Shown here: in pieces, positions 8,614 through 17,787 of the stretch
Position numbering within the stretch: position 1 is the stretch's first letter
Layout of the letters: each line of letters opens with the position of its first letter
Source: Mesorhizobium_K quangtriensis
GTDB taxonomy: Bacteria > Pseudomonadota > Alphaproteobacteria > Rhizobiales > Rhizobiaceae
Reading direction: 5' to 3'
Assembly: GCF_040081925.1 (NCBI RefSeq)
Contig: NZ_JBEBMF010000002.1
Coordinates: 1,054,001 to 1,118,000, forward strand
Length of the DNA stretch: 64,000 nucleotides
Program-made: the position numbers and the translations under genes
The notes under the pieces: generated by a model
Database searches by the model: none
Told to the model about the DNA's origin: nothing
What the model saw: only the letters and a program-made list of their open reading frames with translations

Positions 8614-9612
8614 TCAGATCGCCAGTCCGTCCGGGGTGAAGCGGTGGATCTTGGCGGCATCCGGCGTCAGGAAGATCGTGTCACCGTGATGTGCGCCGAT
8701 CTCGCCGCCCGCTCGCACGGTGAGCGGGCCAACGCCGTCGGCCGTAACATGCAGGAATGTATCCGAGCCAAGATGTTCGGCCACGCCGACGGTTGCCTTC
8801 CACTTGCCCTCAGTGGTCGAAACCGAAAGATGCTCCGGCCGGATGCCGATCGTCGCGGCACCGTGGTCCGCAGCCGGATTGCCTTCGATCAGGTTCATGC
8901 GTGGCGAACCGATGAAGCCCGCGACAAAGAGATTTTTCGGCGAGCGATAGAGTTCGAGCGGCGAGCCGACCTGCTCGATATTGCCTGCGTTAAGCACGAC
9001 GATCTTGTCGGCCATGGTCATGGCTTCGACCTGGTCATGCGTGACATAGATCATCGTGGTCTTGAGCTGATTGTGCAGCTCGGAGATTTCCAGACGCATC
9101 GTACCGCGCAAAGCGGCGTCAAGGTTTGATAGCGGTTCGTCGAAGAGGAAGGCGGAGGGTTGTCGCACGATGGCACGGCCGATCGCGACACGCTGGCGCT
9201 GGCCACCCGAAAGCTGGCCGGGACGCCGTTCGAGATAGTTCGAAAGGTTCAGCACACGCGCCGCGTCCGCCACCTTCCTTTCGATCGTCTCCGGACTCTC
9301 GCCGGCCATTTTCAGCGGAAAGGCGATGTTCTTCGCAACGGTCATGTGCGGATAGAGGGCGTAGGATTGGAACACCATCGCCAGCTTGCGCTTGGCGGGA
9401 GCTTCGTTTGTCACATCGCGGCCGTCGATGGCGATGGTACCGGACGTGGTGTCTTCCAGTCCCGCAATGAGCCTGAGCAGCGTGGACTTTCCGCAGCCGG
9501 ACGGGCCGACGAAGACGACGAACTCGCCGTTTTCGATTTCGAGATTGATGTTCGGGATAATGTTCGTCGCCCCAAAGGACTTCCGGACGTTCTTCAGCGT
9601 TATCTGGCCCAT
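8614..9612 (-). CDS. smoK: Polyol ABC transporter ATP-binding protein (MalK/UgpC type)
   Basis: The protein has 332 residues. The ABC domain carries Walker A VGPSGCGKSTL, the Q-loop FQSYALYPHMTV, signature LSGGQRQRVAIGRA and Walker B FLFDEPLSNLD. A C-terminal TOBE/OB regulatory domain follows (GIRPEHLSV, then a strand rich in V and T), as in MalK and UgpC. GGGGAG precedes the ATG. The gene lies between the permeases and the dehydrogenases of the polyol operon and powers the smoEFG importer. Confidence 0.92.
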   Translation of the reverse strand: MGQITLKNVRKSFGATNIIPNINLEIENGEFVVFVGPSGCGKSTLLRLIAGLEDTTSGTIAIDGRDVTNEAPAKRKLAMVFQSYALYPHMTVAKNIAFPLKMAGESPETIERKVADAARVLNLSNYLERRPGQLSGGQRQRVAIGRAIVRQPSAFLFDEPLSNLDAALRGTMRLEISELHNQLKTTMIYVTHDQVEAMTMADKIVVLNAGNIEQVGSPLELYRSPKNLFVAGFIGSPRMNLIEGNPAADHGAATIGIRPEHLSVSTTEGKWKATVGVAEHLGSDTFLHVTADGVGPLTVRAGGEIGAHHGDTIFLTPDAAKIHRFTPDGLAI

Positions 9613-9631
9613 CGTTCGCTCCCCATATCTC

Positions 9632-10456
9632 CTACTTGACCGCGCCGAAGGTCAGGCCGCGCACCAGTTGTCTTTGACTGAACCACCCCATGATCAGGAT
9701 CGGGGCAATCGCCAGCGTCGAGGCAGCGGAAAGCTTCGCCCAGAACAGGCCCTGCGGGCTGGAGAAGGAAGCTATGAATGCGGTCAAAGGCGCGGCGTTT
9801 GTGGTGGTCAGCCGGATCGTCCAAAACGCCTCGTTCCAGGCGAGGATGATGTTGAGCAGCATTGTCGATGCGATCCCCGGCACCGCCATTGGCGTCAGCA
9901 CGTACCAGATTTCGCCCCACAGCGTTGCGCCGTCCATCCGCGCGGCTTCAAGGATCTCGCCGGGTATCTCGCGAAAATAGGTGTAGAGCATCCAAACCAC
10001 GATCGGCAGGTTTATCAGCATGAGCATGAGCGTCAGACCGATGCGGCTGTCGAGCAGCCCGAAGTCGCGGAACAGAAGGTAGATCGGCACCAGCACTGCG
10101 GCGGCCGGCATCATCTTGGTGGAAAGCATCCACATCAGGATGTCCTTGGTGCGATGCGTCGGCGAGAAGGCCATCGACCATGCGGCTGGCACTGCGATGA
10201 TGATGCCGAGCAGCGTGGAGCCGACCGCGATGATCACCGAATTCATGAAGGGACGGAAATAGTCCCGCTGTGTCTGGACCTCGACATAATTTTCAAGCGT
10301 GAAGGAAGGGATCAAGTTGAAACCCGCGATCGCCTCGGACTCGGTCTTGAGCGAGGTGATGACCGTGTAGAGGATCGGAAAGAAGATGATCAACGCCACC
10401 GCCCATGCGGCGAGCGTCCATCCGAACTTGCTGCGTGTCGAGATCGCGCGCGCCAT
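9632..10456 (-). CDS. smoG: Polyol ABC transporter permease (MalG type)
   Basis: The 274-residue integral membrane protein has about six hydrophobic segments. The first is at residues 12-31 (LAAWAVALIIFFPILYTVIT). The EAA loop, where the ATPase docks, reads EAARMDGATLWGEIWYVLTP near residue 175, followed by the MAVPGIAST helix. GGAGAC precedes the ATG, and the gene is 9 bp downstream of the other permease, smoF. The short periplasmic N-terminus and the C-terminal QRQLVRGLTFGAVK are standard for the MalG partner. Confidence 0.92.
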   Translation of the reverse strand: MARAISTRSKFGWTLAAWAVALIIFFPILYTVITSLKTESEAIAGFNLIPSFTLENYVEVQTQRDYFRPFMNSVIIAVGSTLLGIIIAVPAAWSMAFSPTHRTKDILMWMLSTKMMPAAAVLVPIYLLFRDFGLLDSRIGLTLMLMLINLPIVVWMLYTYFREIPGEILEAARMDGATLWGEIWYVLTPMAVPGIASTMLLNIILAWNEAFWTIRLTTTNAAPLTAFIASFSSPQGLFWAKLSAASTLAIAPILIMGWFSQRQLVRGLTFGAVK

Positions 10457-10465
10457 GGCTGTCTC

Positions 10466-11338
10466 CTACCGATCCAGATTCTTGCCGACCGCGCGCATCA
10501 GGAAGATCGCGACGATGTTTGCGAGGACGATTGCGATGACGCCGCCTGCCGAAGCCCCGCCGACGTCGTAGCCGAGCAGCGCGGTGCGGTAGATGAGGAA
10601 CGGCAGGTTCGTTGAGGCGTAACCCGGACCGCCATTGGTGGTGACCAGGATTTCCGCGTAGACGCTGAGCAGGAAGATCGTCTGGATGAGAATGACCACG
10701 GTGATGGCGCGAGCCAGGTGCGGGAGCGTCAGGTAGATGAATCGGCTGACGAAATTTGCACCGTCCATCTCGGCGGCTTCCTTCTGCTCGCTGTCCAGCG
10801 ACTGCAGCGCGGTCAGCAGGATCAGCGTCGCAAACGGCAGCCACTGCCAGGCGACGATTATGATAATCGACAGCAACGGGTATTGCGCAAACCAGTCGAT
10901 GGGCTGCGCACCGAAGAACTTCGCGATGTCAGCGAACACGCCGTAGCCGGGGTGCATGATCATGTTCTTCCAAACCAGCGCCGCAACCGGCGGCATGACG
11001 AAGAAGGGTGAGATCACAAGGATGCGGACGATGCCCTGGCCGAAGATCGGCTGGTCAAGCAACAGCGCAAGCAGGATGCCTCCGACGACCGTGATGAGGA
11101 GGACGCCGAGCACCAGCAGGAGCGTGTTCCAGATGGACTGGACGAAGGCAGGGTCGGTCAGGAAGAATCGGTAGTTGAACAGGCCGGCGAAGCTGACGTT
11201 GCCGGGATTGAGCAGGTTGTAGTTCAGGAAGGAAAACCACAGCGTCATCGCCAGTGGCACGATCATCCAGAAGAGCAGCAGTATGACCGATGGGGCCATC
11301 ATGAAGCGGGCGAGTGTTCGCGTCTGTCTTGTGGCCAT
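10466..11338 (-). CDS. smoF: Polyol ABC transporter permease (MalF type)
   Basis: The 290-residue permease has about six membrane segments. The cytoplasmic EAA loop is EAAEMDGANFVSRFIYLTLP in the second half. I start it at the ATG at 11338 (MATRQTRTLARFMM), just before the first membrane helix; the upstream in-frame extension of 54 residues is read through the intergenic hairpin and is not protein-like. It pairs with smoG to form the membrane channel of the importer. Confidence 0.92.
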   Translation of the reverse strand: MATRQTRTLARFMMAPSVILLLFWMIVPLAMTLWFSFLNYNLLNPGNVSFAGLFNYRFFLTDPAFVQSIWNTLLLVLGVLLITVVGGILLALLLDQPIFGQGIVRILVISPFFVMPPVAALVWKNMIMHPGYGVFADIAKFFGAQPIDWFAQYPLLSIIIIVAWQWLPFATLILLTALQSLDSEQKEAAEMDGANFVSRFIYLTLPHLARAITVVILIQTIFLLSVYAEILVTTNGGPGYASTNLPFLIYRTALLGYDVGGASAGGVIAIVLANIVAIFLMRAVGKNLDR

Positions 11339-11465
11339 GGTCGTGTCCTCGCGCGGCTTTCTGCCGCGGAATCCTGGATGCAGAAAACTTGGTTCCGTCG
11401 GGCTGCCGTTGCTGCCTGAAGCGAGATGAGAAACGTCAGGGGCTACGGCAGTAGCACCGGAAATG

Positions 11466-11499
11466 TGCCGTCCGGGTACAGGGAAGACCCCGGACGGCA
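11466..11499 (-). repeat. Perfect 11-bp hairpin between smoE and smoF
   Basis: TGCCGTCCGGG at 11466-11476 pairs perfectly with CCCGGACGGCA at 11489-11499, with a 12-base loop. It lies 25 bp beyond the smoE stop in an otherwise empty gap before smoF. There is no T-run after it on the minus strand, so it looks like a stabilising or partial-attenuation stem that keeps the binding-protein message in excess over the permease message. This is common in binding-protein-dependent ABC operons. Confidence 0.7.
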
Positions 11500-11523
11500 A
11501 GGCATCGGGAGGATGCCTTCGAA

Positions 11524-12834
11524 CTACTTGATGTAGCCGGCTCGCGTCATCTCACGAACCGAGACGGACTGCGCCTGGGCGAGTGCGTCGTCGACAGACA
11601 TCTGGCCCGCCAAGGCTGCCGAGAACAGCTGGCCGACCGTCGTGCCCAAGCCCTGGAACTCGGGGATTGCCACAAACTGCACGCCAACATATGGAACAGG
11701 CTTGACTGTTGGCTTGTTCGGATCGGCCGAATTGATCGAGTCCAGCGTCATCTTCGCGAAAGGCGCCGCCTTCTGGTACTCGGCGTTGTTGTAGAGCGAA
11801 GTGCGTGTGCCTGGAGGCACGTTGGCCCAGCCTTCCTTCGATGCGACGAGGTCGAGATAGGCCTTGTCGGTCGCCCAGGAGACGAACTTCTTTGCTGCGT
11901 CGGCCTTCTGGGTACCCGCAGGGATCGCCAGCGACCATGCCCACAGCCAGTTGCCACGCTTGCCGAGGCCGTTGTCGGGCGCCAGAGCATAGCCAACCTT
12001 ATCGGCCACCGTGGAGTCCTTCGGATTTGAGACGAATGAGGCCGCGACCGTTGCGTCGATCCACATGCCGCACTTGCCCTGCTGGAACAGCGCGAGGTTT
12101 TCATTGAAGCCGTTGGACGACGCCCCCGCAGGGCCTGCATCGTTCATGAGCTTTACGTAGAAATCGAGCGTGTTCTTCCATTCGGGCTGGTCGAACTGCG
12201 GCTGCCAGCTCTCGTCGAACCAGCGCGCGCCGAACGAATTCGACATGGCGGTCAGGAATGCCATGTTCTCGCCCCAGCCGGCCTTGCCGCGCAGGCACAC
12301 GCCGTTGATGTCGTTGGCGCGGTCGGTCATCTTGCGCGCGGCCTCGCCGATGAATTCCCATGTCGGCGCGTCGGGCATGGTCAGTCCGGCCTTTTCCATC
12401 AGGTCCTTGCGGTACATGACGAATGAGGACTCGCCGTAGAACGGCGCGGCAAACAGCTTGCCATCGGCCGTGAGGCCACCGGCGATCGCGGGAATGATAT
12501 CGGCTGCGTCATAGTCAGCGCCGAGGTCGTCGAGCGGCAGAAGCCAGCCCTGCTTGGCCCAGATCGGAACCTCGTAGGTGCCGATCGTCATCACGTCGTA
12601 CTGCCCACCCTTGGTGGCGATGTCGGTAGTGACGCGCTCGCGCAGCACGTTCTCCTCGAGCGTGACCCAGTTCAATTCGATGTCGGGGTTCTTCGCCTTG
12701 AAGTCGTCCGTCAGCTTCTGCATGCGGATCATGTCGCCATTGTTGACCGTGGCGATGGTTATGGTTTCGGCATGCGCAGCAAAAGCCAGCACGCTGGCGG
12801 AGCATAGGCTCAGAACGAGCGTTTTCAGTTTCAT
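11524..12834 (-). CDS. smoE: Polyol ABC transporter periplasmic binding protein
   Basis: The 436-residue protein begins with a Sec signal peptide (MKLKTLVLSLCSASVLAFAAHAE, cleavage after AHA). The mature part is a family 1 solute-binding protein (MalE/UgpB type), with IATVNNGDMIRMQKLTDDF near the N-terminus and the late family motif FVSWATDKAYLDLVASKEGW. GGGAGG precedes the ATG at 12834. It is the first gene of the polyol operon and captures sorbitol, mannitol or a similar polyol. Expression is probably controlled from the intergenic region shared with the SorC regulator. Confidence 0.92.
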   Translation of the reverse strand: MKLKTLVLSLCSASVLAFAAHAETITIATVNNGDMIRMQKLTDDFKAKNPDIELNWVTLEENVLRERVTTDIATKGGQYDVMTIGTYEVPIWAKQGWLLPLDDLGADYDAADIIPAIAGGLTADGKLFAAPFYGESSFVMYRKDLMEKAGLTMPDAPTWEFIGEAARKMTDRANDINGVCLRGKAGWGENMAFLTAMSNSFGARWFDESWQPQFDQPEWKNTLDFYVKLMNDAGPAGASSNGFNENLALFQQGKCGMWIDATVAASFVSNPKDSTVADKVGYALAPDNGLGKRGNWLWAWSLAIPAGTQKADAAKKFVSWATDKAYLDLVASKEGWANVPPGTRTSLYNNAEYQKAAPFAKMTLDSINSADPNKPTVKPVPYVGVQFVAIPEFQGLGTTVGQLFSAALAGQMSVDDALAQAQSVSVREMTRAGYIK

Positions 12835-13067
12835 CCAGAATTCCTCCCATAAACCAATTGAGCATTTGCTTTGGTTATGGGCAATTATTCGCATCAGGAA
12901 TTTTGGAGTCAAGCCGGATTCATTGCTGCACCGCACTAGACACCAATAAGATCAAGGTTCCAAAGGCTGGAAGACATGAGTTTTCGCTATTTGCGACGGA
13001 CAATTGCACTGATGGAGCCATCCTGCGAAAATGGCACAAGCAGGCGACGAGTTGCGGGAACCGGGGT
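12835..13067. promoter_or_regulatory. Divergent control region, smoE and SorC-type regulator
   Basis: This 233-bp region separates the divergent starts of the polyol operon and its regulator, so both promoters should lie here. AACCAA (12852-12857) and TTGGTT (12871-12876) form a 6-bp inverted repeat close upstream of smoE, overlapping an AT-rich stretch. It is a possible operator for the SorC-family protein. No -35/-10 pair is convincing enough to assign. Confidence 0.35.
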
Positions 13068-14033
13068 ATGAACGGCAAACAGGACAGCACGGCGAATCCT
13101 CGGCTTGATGATGCCGCACGGGCTGGTTGGCTTTATTACATTGCCGGGAACACACAGGATCAAATCGCGACGAAGCTGGGCGTCTCCCGCCAAACCGCTC
13201 AGCGTCTCGTGTCACTTGCGGTGTCGGAAGGACTGATCAAGGTCAGGGTCGATCACCCGATCGCCAGTTGCCTCGACCTTGCTTCCCGGCTGAAGGGGCG
13301 GTTTGCGCTTGACTACGTTGAGATCGTCCCAAGCGACCCGTCCTCGACATCGACGACGCTCGGCGTGGCGGAGGCCGCCGCCGCCGAGATCGAGCGCTGG
13401 TTGAGAATGGACAAGCCCATCGTGATGGCAATCGGAACCGGTCGCACCTTGAAGGCCGCGATCGAACAACTCCCGGCAATGGAGTGTCCGCAACACAAGA
13501 TCGTATCGTTGACCGGCAACATTTCTCCGGATGGCTCCGCGGCATTTTACAACGTCATTTTCACGATGGCCGATCGCATCAAATCCCGCAGCTTCCCGAT
13601 GCCCCTGCCCGTGATCGCATCTTCCGCGGAGGAACGTGCCATGCTGCTGCGCCAGCCCATGATTCAGACGACGCTTCAGCTGGCAACGAACCCGGATATC
13701 ACTTTCGTCGGCATCGGCGACCTCGGACCGAAGGCGCCGCTCTACCAGGACGGCTTCGTCACCGAAGCGGAGCTGAAAGCGCTGCAGAGGGCCGGCGGGG
13801 TGGCTGAGATCATGGGCTGGGTGTTCGACAGGGAAGGAAAGCTCATCCCCGGCCTGACCAACGATCGGGTCGCCTCGGCGCCGCTCCCGTCTCGTGAGAC
13901 ATCACTTGTCGTCGCTCTGGCGAAAGGCGACAACAAGCTCCTCGGCATTCTGGCGGCCATAACCCGAAGGCTTGTAAACGGCCTGATCACCGACGAACTG
14001 ACGGCACAATCTCTTTTAGCCACGAACCTATAG
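13068..14033 (+). CDS. SorC/DeoR-type sugar-binding transcriptional regulator
   Basis: The 321-residue protein carries an N-terminal helix-turn-helix at about residues 20-60 (GNTQDQIATKLGVSRQTAQR) and a large C-terminal sugar-phosphate-binding domain of the SorC family (VMAIGTGRTLKAAIEQL, FVGIGDLGPKAPL, and the ending ITRRLVNGLITDELTAQSLL). The start MNGKQDSTANPR at 13068 matches the family length; upstream in-frame sequence is not conserved in character. It is divergent from smoE and corresponds in position to the smoC regulator of related polyol operons. It likely responds to a phosphorylated intermediate of polyol breakdown. Confidence 0.88.
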   Translation: MNGKQDSTANPRLDDAARAGWLYYIAGNTQDQIATKLGVSRQTAQRLVSLAVSEGLIKVRVDHPIASCLDLASRLKGRFALDYVEIVPSDPSSTSTTLGVAEAAAAEIERWLRMDKPIVMAIGTGRTLKAAIEQLPAMECPQHKIVSLTGNISPDGSAAFYNVIFTMADRIKSRSFPMPLPVIASSAEERAMLLRQPMIQTTLQLATNPDITFVGIGDLGPKAPLYQDGFVTEAELKALQRAGGVAEIMGWVFDREGKLIPGLTNDRVASAPLPSRETSLVVALAKGDNKLLGILAAITRRLVNGLITDELTAQSLLATNL

Positions 14034-14202
14034 CTCTGCGTGCGGATGCTTAAAGGTTGGGACAACGCCCTTGGAAAGTAATCTGGCATGCGGGCTGCGG
14101 ACATAGAATATTCTCGCAACTAACCTCATCGCGCGTGACGATCCGCACACTGCGGTGTCTATCGGTGGGTCGCGGCCTCTGCGGCTTCGCTACCGAATCC
14201 GC

Positions 14203-15135
14203 CTACCTCCGTTCTTCCCTGACAAAGGGCTGACCAAGCGCCGCCGGTTGGCCGCTGCGGCGATTGGCAGACAGGCTTGTCCACACCATCACGGCCAGCG
14301 TGACCACATAGGGCAGCATCAGGACGAAATACTGAGGCAGTTGAAGGCCAATCGCGGCCATGCGTGGTATCAGCGCCTCGATGCAGCCGAAAAGCACGGC
14401 ACCCGCCAATGCCGGCCACGGCTGCCAGCGCGCAAAGATGACAAGCGCTATGGCGATCCATCCGCGGCCACCCGACATGCCGTCGACCCAGATTTTCGAG
14501 ACGGCAACGGAGAGGTAGCCTCCAGCAAGACCGATGAACATGCAGCCGACGATAACCGCACCCGTCCTGTACCAGCCAACCGGCACGCCGGCCGCATCAG
14601 CCGCTTCGGGATTTTCGCCAACCGCCCGCAAACGCATGCCGACATGGGTGGCGCGAAGAACATGCACCGTGATCGCAAAGAAGACGATCGTCAGATAGAC
14701 CATGAGGTCTTGCTGGAAGACGATGCGTCCGATGCCAGGCAGGGATGACAGAAACCCGAAGTGGAGGTCCTGGAGGCCGGAGAACGCCCGGTTTGTCCAA
14801 CCCTGGCTCGTCGCTATCAAGGCGGTCAGGCCCTGAGCAAAAAACACGATCACAAGGCCCGAGATAACCTGGTTCACGCGCAGCGCGATCACCAGCAAGG
14901 CAAAGAGAAGCGAAAGGAGTCCGGCAGCGAGCGCCGAAATGGCAAGTGCAGCCAGTGGATGTACGCCAAGCGAAAGCATCGCACCGGCGCCAGCCATCGC
15001 ACCGACCAGCATGTAGCCTTCAGCGCCGAGATTCAGCACGCCGGCCTTTTCGCAAATGATCAGGCCAAGAGCTGCCAAAGCGAATGGCACGGCAAAGCCG
15101 GGGACGTTCGCGAGCCAGTTAACAACGAAGTCCAT
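14203..15135 (-). CDS. BMP-type ABC transporter permease (second)
   Basis: The 310-residue membrane protein belongs to the BPD_transp_2 family, YufQ/NupQ-like branch. FALAALGLIICEKAGVLNLG with EGYMLVGAMAG is the N-terminal family signature, and the ATPase-contact segment contains VGMRLRAVGENPEAADAAG. The ATG at 15135 follows the first permease by 5 bp; longer frames upstream are read through that gene. It is the last gene of a run that begins with the molybdenum hydroxylase genes. Transporters of this type carry nucleosides or nucleobases. Confidence 0.88.
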   Translation of the reverse strand: MDFVVNWLANVPGFAVPFALAALGLIICEKAGVLNLGAEGYMLVGAMAGAGAMLSLGVHPLAALAISALAAGLLSLLFALLVIALRVNQVISGLVIVFFAQGLTALIATSQGWTNRAFSGLQDLHFGFLSSLPGIGRIVFQQDLMVYLTIVFFAITVHVLRATHVGMRLRAVGENPEAADAAGVPVGWYRTGAVIVGCMFIGLAGGYLSVAVSKIWVDGMSGGRGWIAIALVIFARWQPWPALAGAVLFGCIEALIPRMAAIGLQLPQYFVLMLPYVVTLAVMVWTSLSANRRSGQPAALGQPFVREERR

Positions 15136-15140
15136 CGCGC

Positions 15141-16238
15141 CTACTCCACCATTCTCAGACGGTAGTGGATGAAGAACTCGGAGGCTGCTACGCAGATGAC
15201 GATGATCGCCTGTATGAGCTGCACCATGGCAAATGGAATCTGGTAGAAAACCTGCAGGCTTTGGCCGGCAACCATGAGAATGGCGACCAGCACAGCGAAG
15301 AATGCCACCGCAAACGGATTGTTGCGCGCCAAAAAGGCGATCAGGATTCCGGAGAAGCCGTAGCCGGCAAAGAACGACTGCGTCAGCCGGCTCTCGATGC
15401 CGGTGCTGATGATAAAGCCGCCAAACCCTGCAAGGGCGCCCGAAGCGAGTGCGAATAGCACCGTTAAGCCAACGATCCGGACGCCGAGCGCGCGAGCCAT
15501 GCGGGCGTTGGCGTGGACAAAGTTGAGCAGAAATCCGTAACGGCTCATCCCGAGTAGCCAGGCAGTCAGCAGAACCAGCAGCACGGCGATCGGAAGTGCA
15601 AGGTTCAGATTCTGCCAACCGATCGGCATCAGTCGCTCGACCTCATCGAAGAGCTTTGAATTGGGAAATGCGCTCTGCGGATCTTTCCAGGGTCCATACA
15701 GGAGATGAAGAAGCAGGTTGAACGCAATGTAGTTCATCAGCAGCGTACTGATGATCTCGTTCACCTGGAGCCTGATCTTCAGGAACAGCGGCAGGCCTAT
15801 CCAGAGAACGCCGGCTGCCATCGCAGCCAGCGCCATGATGACGAGACGAAGTGCCGGCGGGCCAAAGTCGTGATTGGCGACGAGCGTGGCTCCGATGGCG
15901 CCCAGAATGACCTGCCCCTCGAGGCCGATGTTCCAGAAGCGCGCCTTGAATGCCAGCGCGGCAGCAAGCCCCACTATCGTCAACGGCGCGGCATAGGACA
16001 GGACGGCTGCAACATTGCGCTTGCTCGTAAAGATCGCGACGACAAACTCGTTGACGAGGCCTGACGGATTGACGCCCGAAAGAACAAGAAGCATCGCGGA
16101 AATTAGCAGGCCAAGCATGATGCCGGCGGCTACCACCAGTATCTGCTGGCCCGTCGGCATGTGGCCGCGGACCTCCAGATTGAAGCGGCCGAAGAAACCG
16201 CGCCGAACGCTGGGCGTGGAAATCGTCGTTTCAGCCAT
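15141..16238 (-). CDS. BMP-type ABC transporter permease (first)
   Basis: This is a 365-residue permease with a 28-residue cytoplasmic N-terminus and about ten hydrophobic segments. The signature LAFKARFWNIGLEGQVILGA matches the YufP/NupP family, and QVNEIISTLLMNYIAFNLLL is the conserved central helix. The ATPase contact is in GFLLNFVHANARMARALG. It overlaps the ATPase gene by 8 bp. It forms a heterodimeric pore with the next gene. Substrate class by family: purine or pyrimidine nucleosides and bases. Confidence 0.9.
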   Translation of the reverse strand: MAETTISTPSVRRGFFGRFNLEVRGHMPTGQQILVVAAGIMLGLLISAMLLVLSGVNPSGLVNEFVVAIFTSKRNVAAVLSYAAPLTIVGLAAALAFKARFWNIGLEGQVILGAIGATLVANHDFGPPALRLVIMALAAMAAGVLWIGLPLFLKIRLQVNEIISTLLMNYIAFNLLLHLLYGPWKDPQSAFPNSKLFDEVERLMPIGWQNLNLALPIAVLLVLLTAWLLGMSRYGFLLNFVHANARMARALGVRIVGLTVLFALASGALAGFGGFIISTGIESRLTQSFFAGYGFSGILIAFLARNNPFAVAFFAVLVAILMVAGQSLQVFYQIPFAMVQLIQAIIVICVAASEFFIHYRLRMVE

Positions 16239-17787
16239 GACCCACCATCGCCCTGCCGATCATCTGTCTGTCAGCAGGCGCTTCGAATTCGGCGACGATC
16301 GTGCCCCGGTTCATGACGCCGATGCGATCTGCAAGCACGAGGACCTCATCCAGATCCTCGCTGATCAGGATGACGCCCGCGCCACGGTCGCGTGCGGCTC
16401 GCAAATGTTCGTGAACCGCAGCGGATGCCCTGACATCGAGACCGCGGCTCGGCGAATGCGCGATGATCAGCGAAGGTTTCCCTGAAAACTCCCGCGCAAT
16501 GACGAGCTTCTGTGCGTTGCCGCCCGACAGGAGGCCGGCTTTCTGGTAAGGGCTGCGGACACCCATGACTTCGAAGCGCCGGATAGCGTCTTGCGTATCG
16601 GCCGCGATGCGGCGTCGATCGACCCGCAAGGTAGAACCGTACCTGCCCTCGATCACGCCGCTGATGGCGTAGTTGTCAGCAATCCGAAGCTCGCCCGCAA
16701 TAGCGTCCGAATGGCGATCAGACGGAATGCAGGCGATGCCCGACCGGCGCATGCGATCTGACGGCTGGTTGGTTACGTCACCATGCGCATCGAGCCATAT
16801 GTTGCCGGCATCAACCCGGCTGAGCCCTGTGATGACCTCGACCAGCGCATTCTGGCCATTGCCGCCAACGCCGGCGATCCCATAGATTTCGCCTGCCCGG
16901 ACATCGAACGTCAGATTGCGCAATCCGCCGCCACGGCTGTCGGTGCGTTCGATGGCTCGCAGTTTCAAAACCGGCTTGCCCGCCGTCCCAGCGCTGTGGC
17001 TGCGCTCGCTGAGGGCGCTGCCAACAATGAGTTCGGTCAGTTCCGCCTCGGTCACCTCGGCAGGCAGCACAGTGCGGACGACCTTTCCGCCGCGCATGAC
17101 GGTGATACGGTCGGCGTAGTTCAGCGCCTCGGAGAGCTTGTGAGTGACAAGCACGACGGAGTGTCCCTCCATCGCGAGGCTTCTGATCGCCTTGAAAAGC
17201 CGCGCTGCCTCATCGTCGGTCAGGACCGCGGTCGGCTCGTCAAGAACCACGATGGTTGCACCCGCAACCAAGACCTTGAGTATTTCGACGCGCTGCTGTT
17301 CCGAAATAGAGAGGCTCTCAACCGTGCGATTGAGATCGACGTCAAATCCTATTCGATCCAACGCGTCCTTCGTCAACGCCTCCAGCCGGCTGCGGGCCGA
17401 TCGGAACGACCCGCCGGGATGCGCAAGGAGAATGTTTTCAAGCGCAGTGAACGGCTTCACCAGCTTGTAGTGCTGATGGACCATGCCGACGCCGAGCTGC
17501 TGCGCATCGGAGGGCCCCCGGATCGCGACAGACTGGCCCTTGATTGCCACCCTGCCGCTGTCGGGTGTGTAGATGCCGGCAACAATGTTCATGAGCGTCG
17601 ACTTGCCGGCGCCGTTCTCGCCAAGCAGGGCGTGGATTTCGCCTGGCCTCAGGTCGAAATCCACGTCGCTCAATGCAGCGAAGTCGCCGAACGTCTTGGA
17701 TATGCCCGCCAGCACCAGGGCCGGCGGGGCATCAGCGCCCGGGCCAGGGCGGGCTTTGTCCCGCATATGGCCCGTCATCGCGTTCAT
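16231..17787 (-). CDS. BMP-type ABC transporter ATP-binding protein, double ABC domain
   Basis: The 518-residue protein has two ABC domains, as in YufO/NupO. The first has Walker A LGENGAGKSTLMNI, signature LSISEQQRVEILKV and Walker B IVVLDEPTAVL. The second has a weaker Walker A (GVGGNGQNALVEV) and the signature LSGGNAQKLVIARE. The ATG at 17787 overlaps the stop of the binding-protein gene (ATGA), which supports this start over an upstream one. It energises the importer encoded together with the molybdenum hydroxylase. Confidence 0.9.
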   Translation of the reverse strand: MNAMTGHMRDKARPGPGADAPPALVLAGISKTFGDFAALSDVDFDLRPGEIHALLGENGAGKSTLMNIVAGIYTPDSGRVAIKGQSVAIRGPSDAQQLGVGMVHQHYKLVKPFTALENILLAHPGGSFRSARSRLEALTKDALDRIGFDVDLNRTVESLSISEQQRVEILKVLVAGATIVVLDEPTAVLTDDEAARLFKAIRSLAMEGHSVVLVTHKLSEALNYADRITVMRGGKVVRTVLPAEVTEAELTELIVGSALSERSHSAGTAGKPVLKLRAIERTDSRGGGLRNLTFDVRAGEIYGIAGVGGNGQNALVEVITGLSRVDAGNIWLDAHGDVTNQPSDRMRRSGIACIPSDRHSDAIAGELRIADNYAISGVIEGRYGSTLRVDRRRIAADTQDAIRRFEVMGVRSPYQKAGLLSGGNAQKLVIAREFSGKPSLIIAHSPSRGLDVRASAAVHEHLRAARDRGAGVILISEDLDEVLVLADRIGVMNRGTIVAEFEAPADRQMIGRAMVGHG

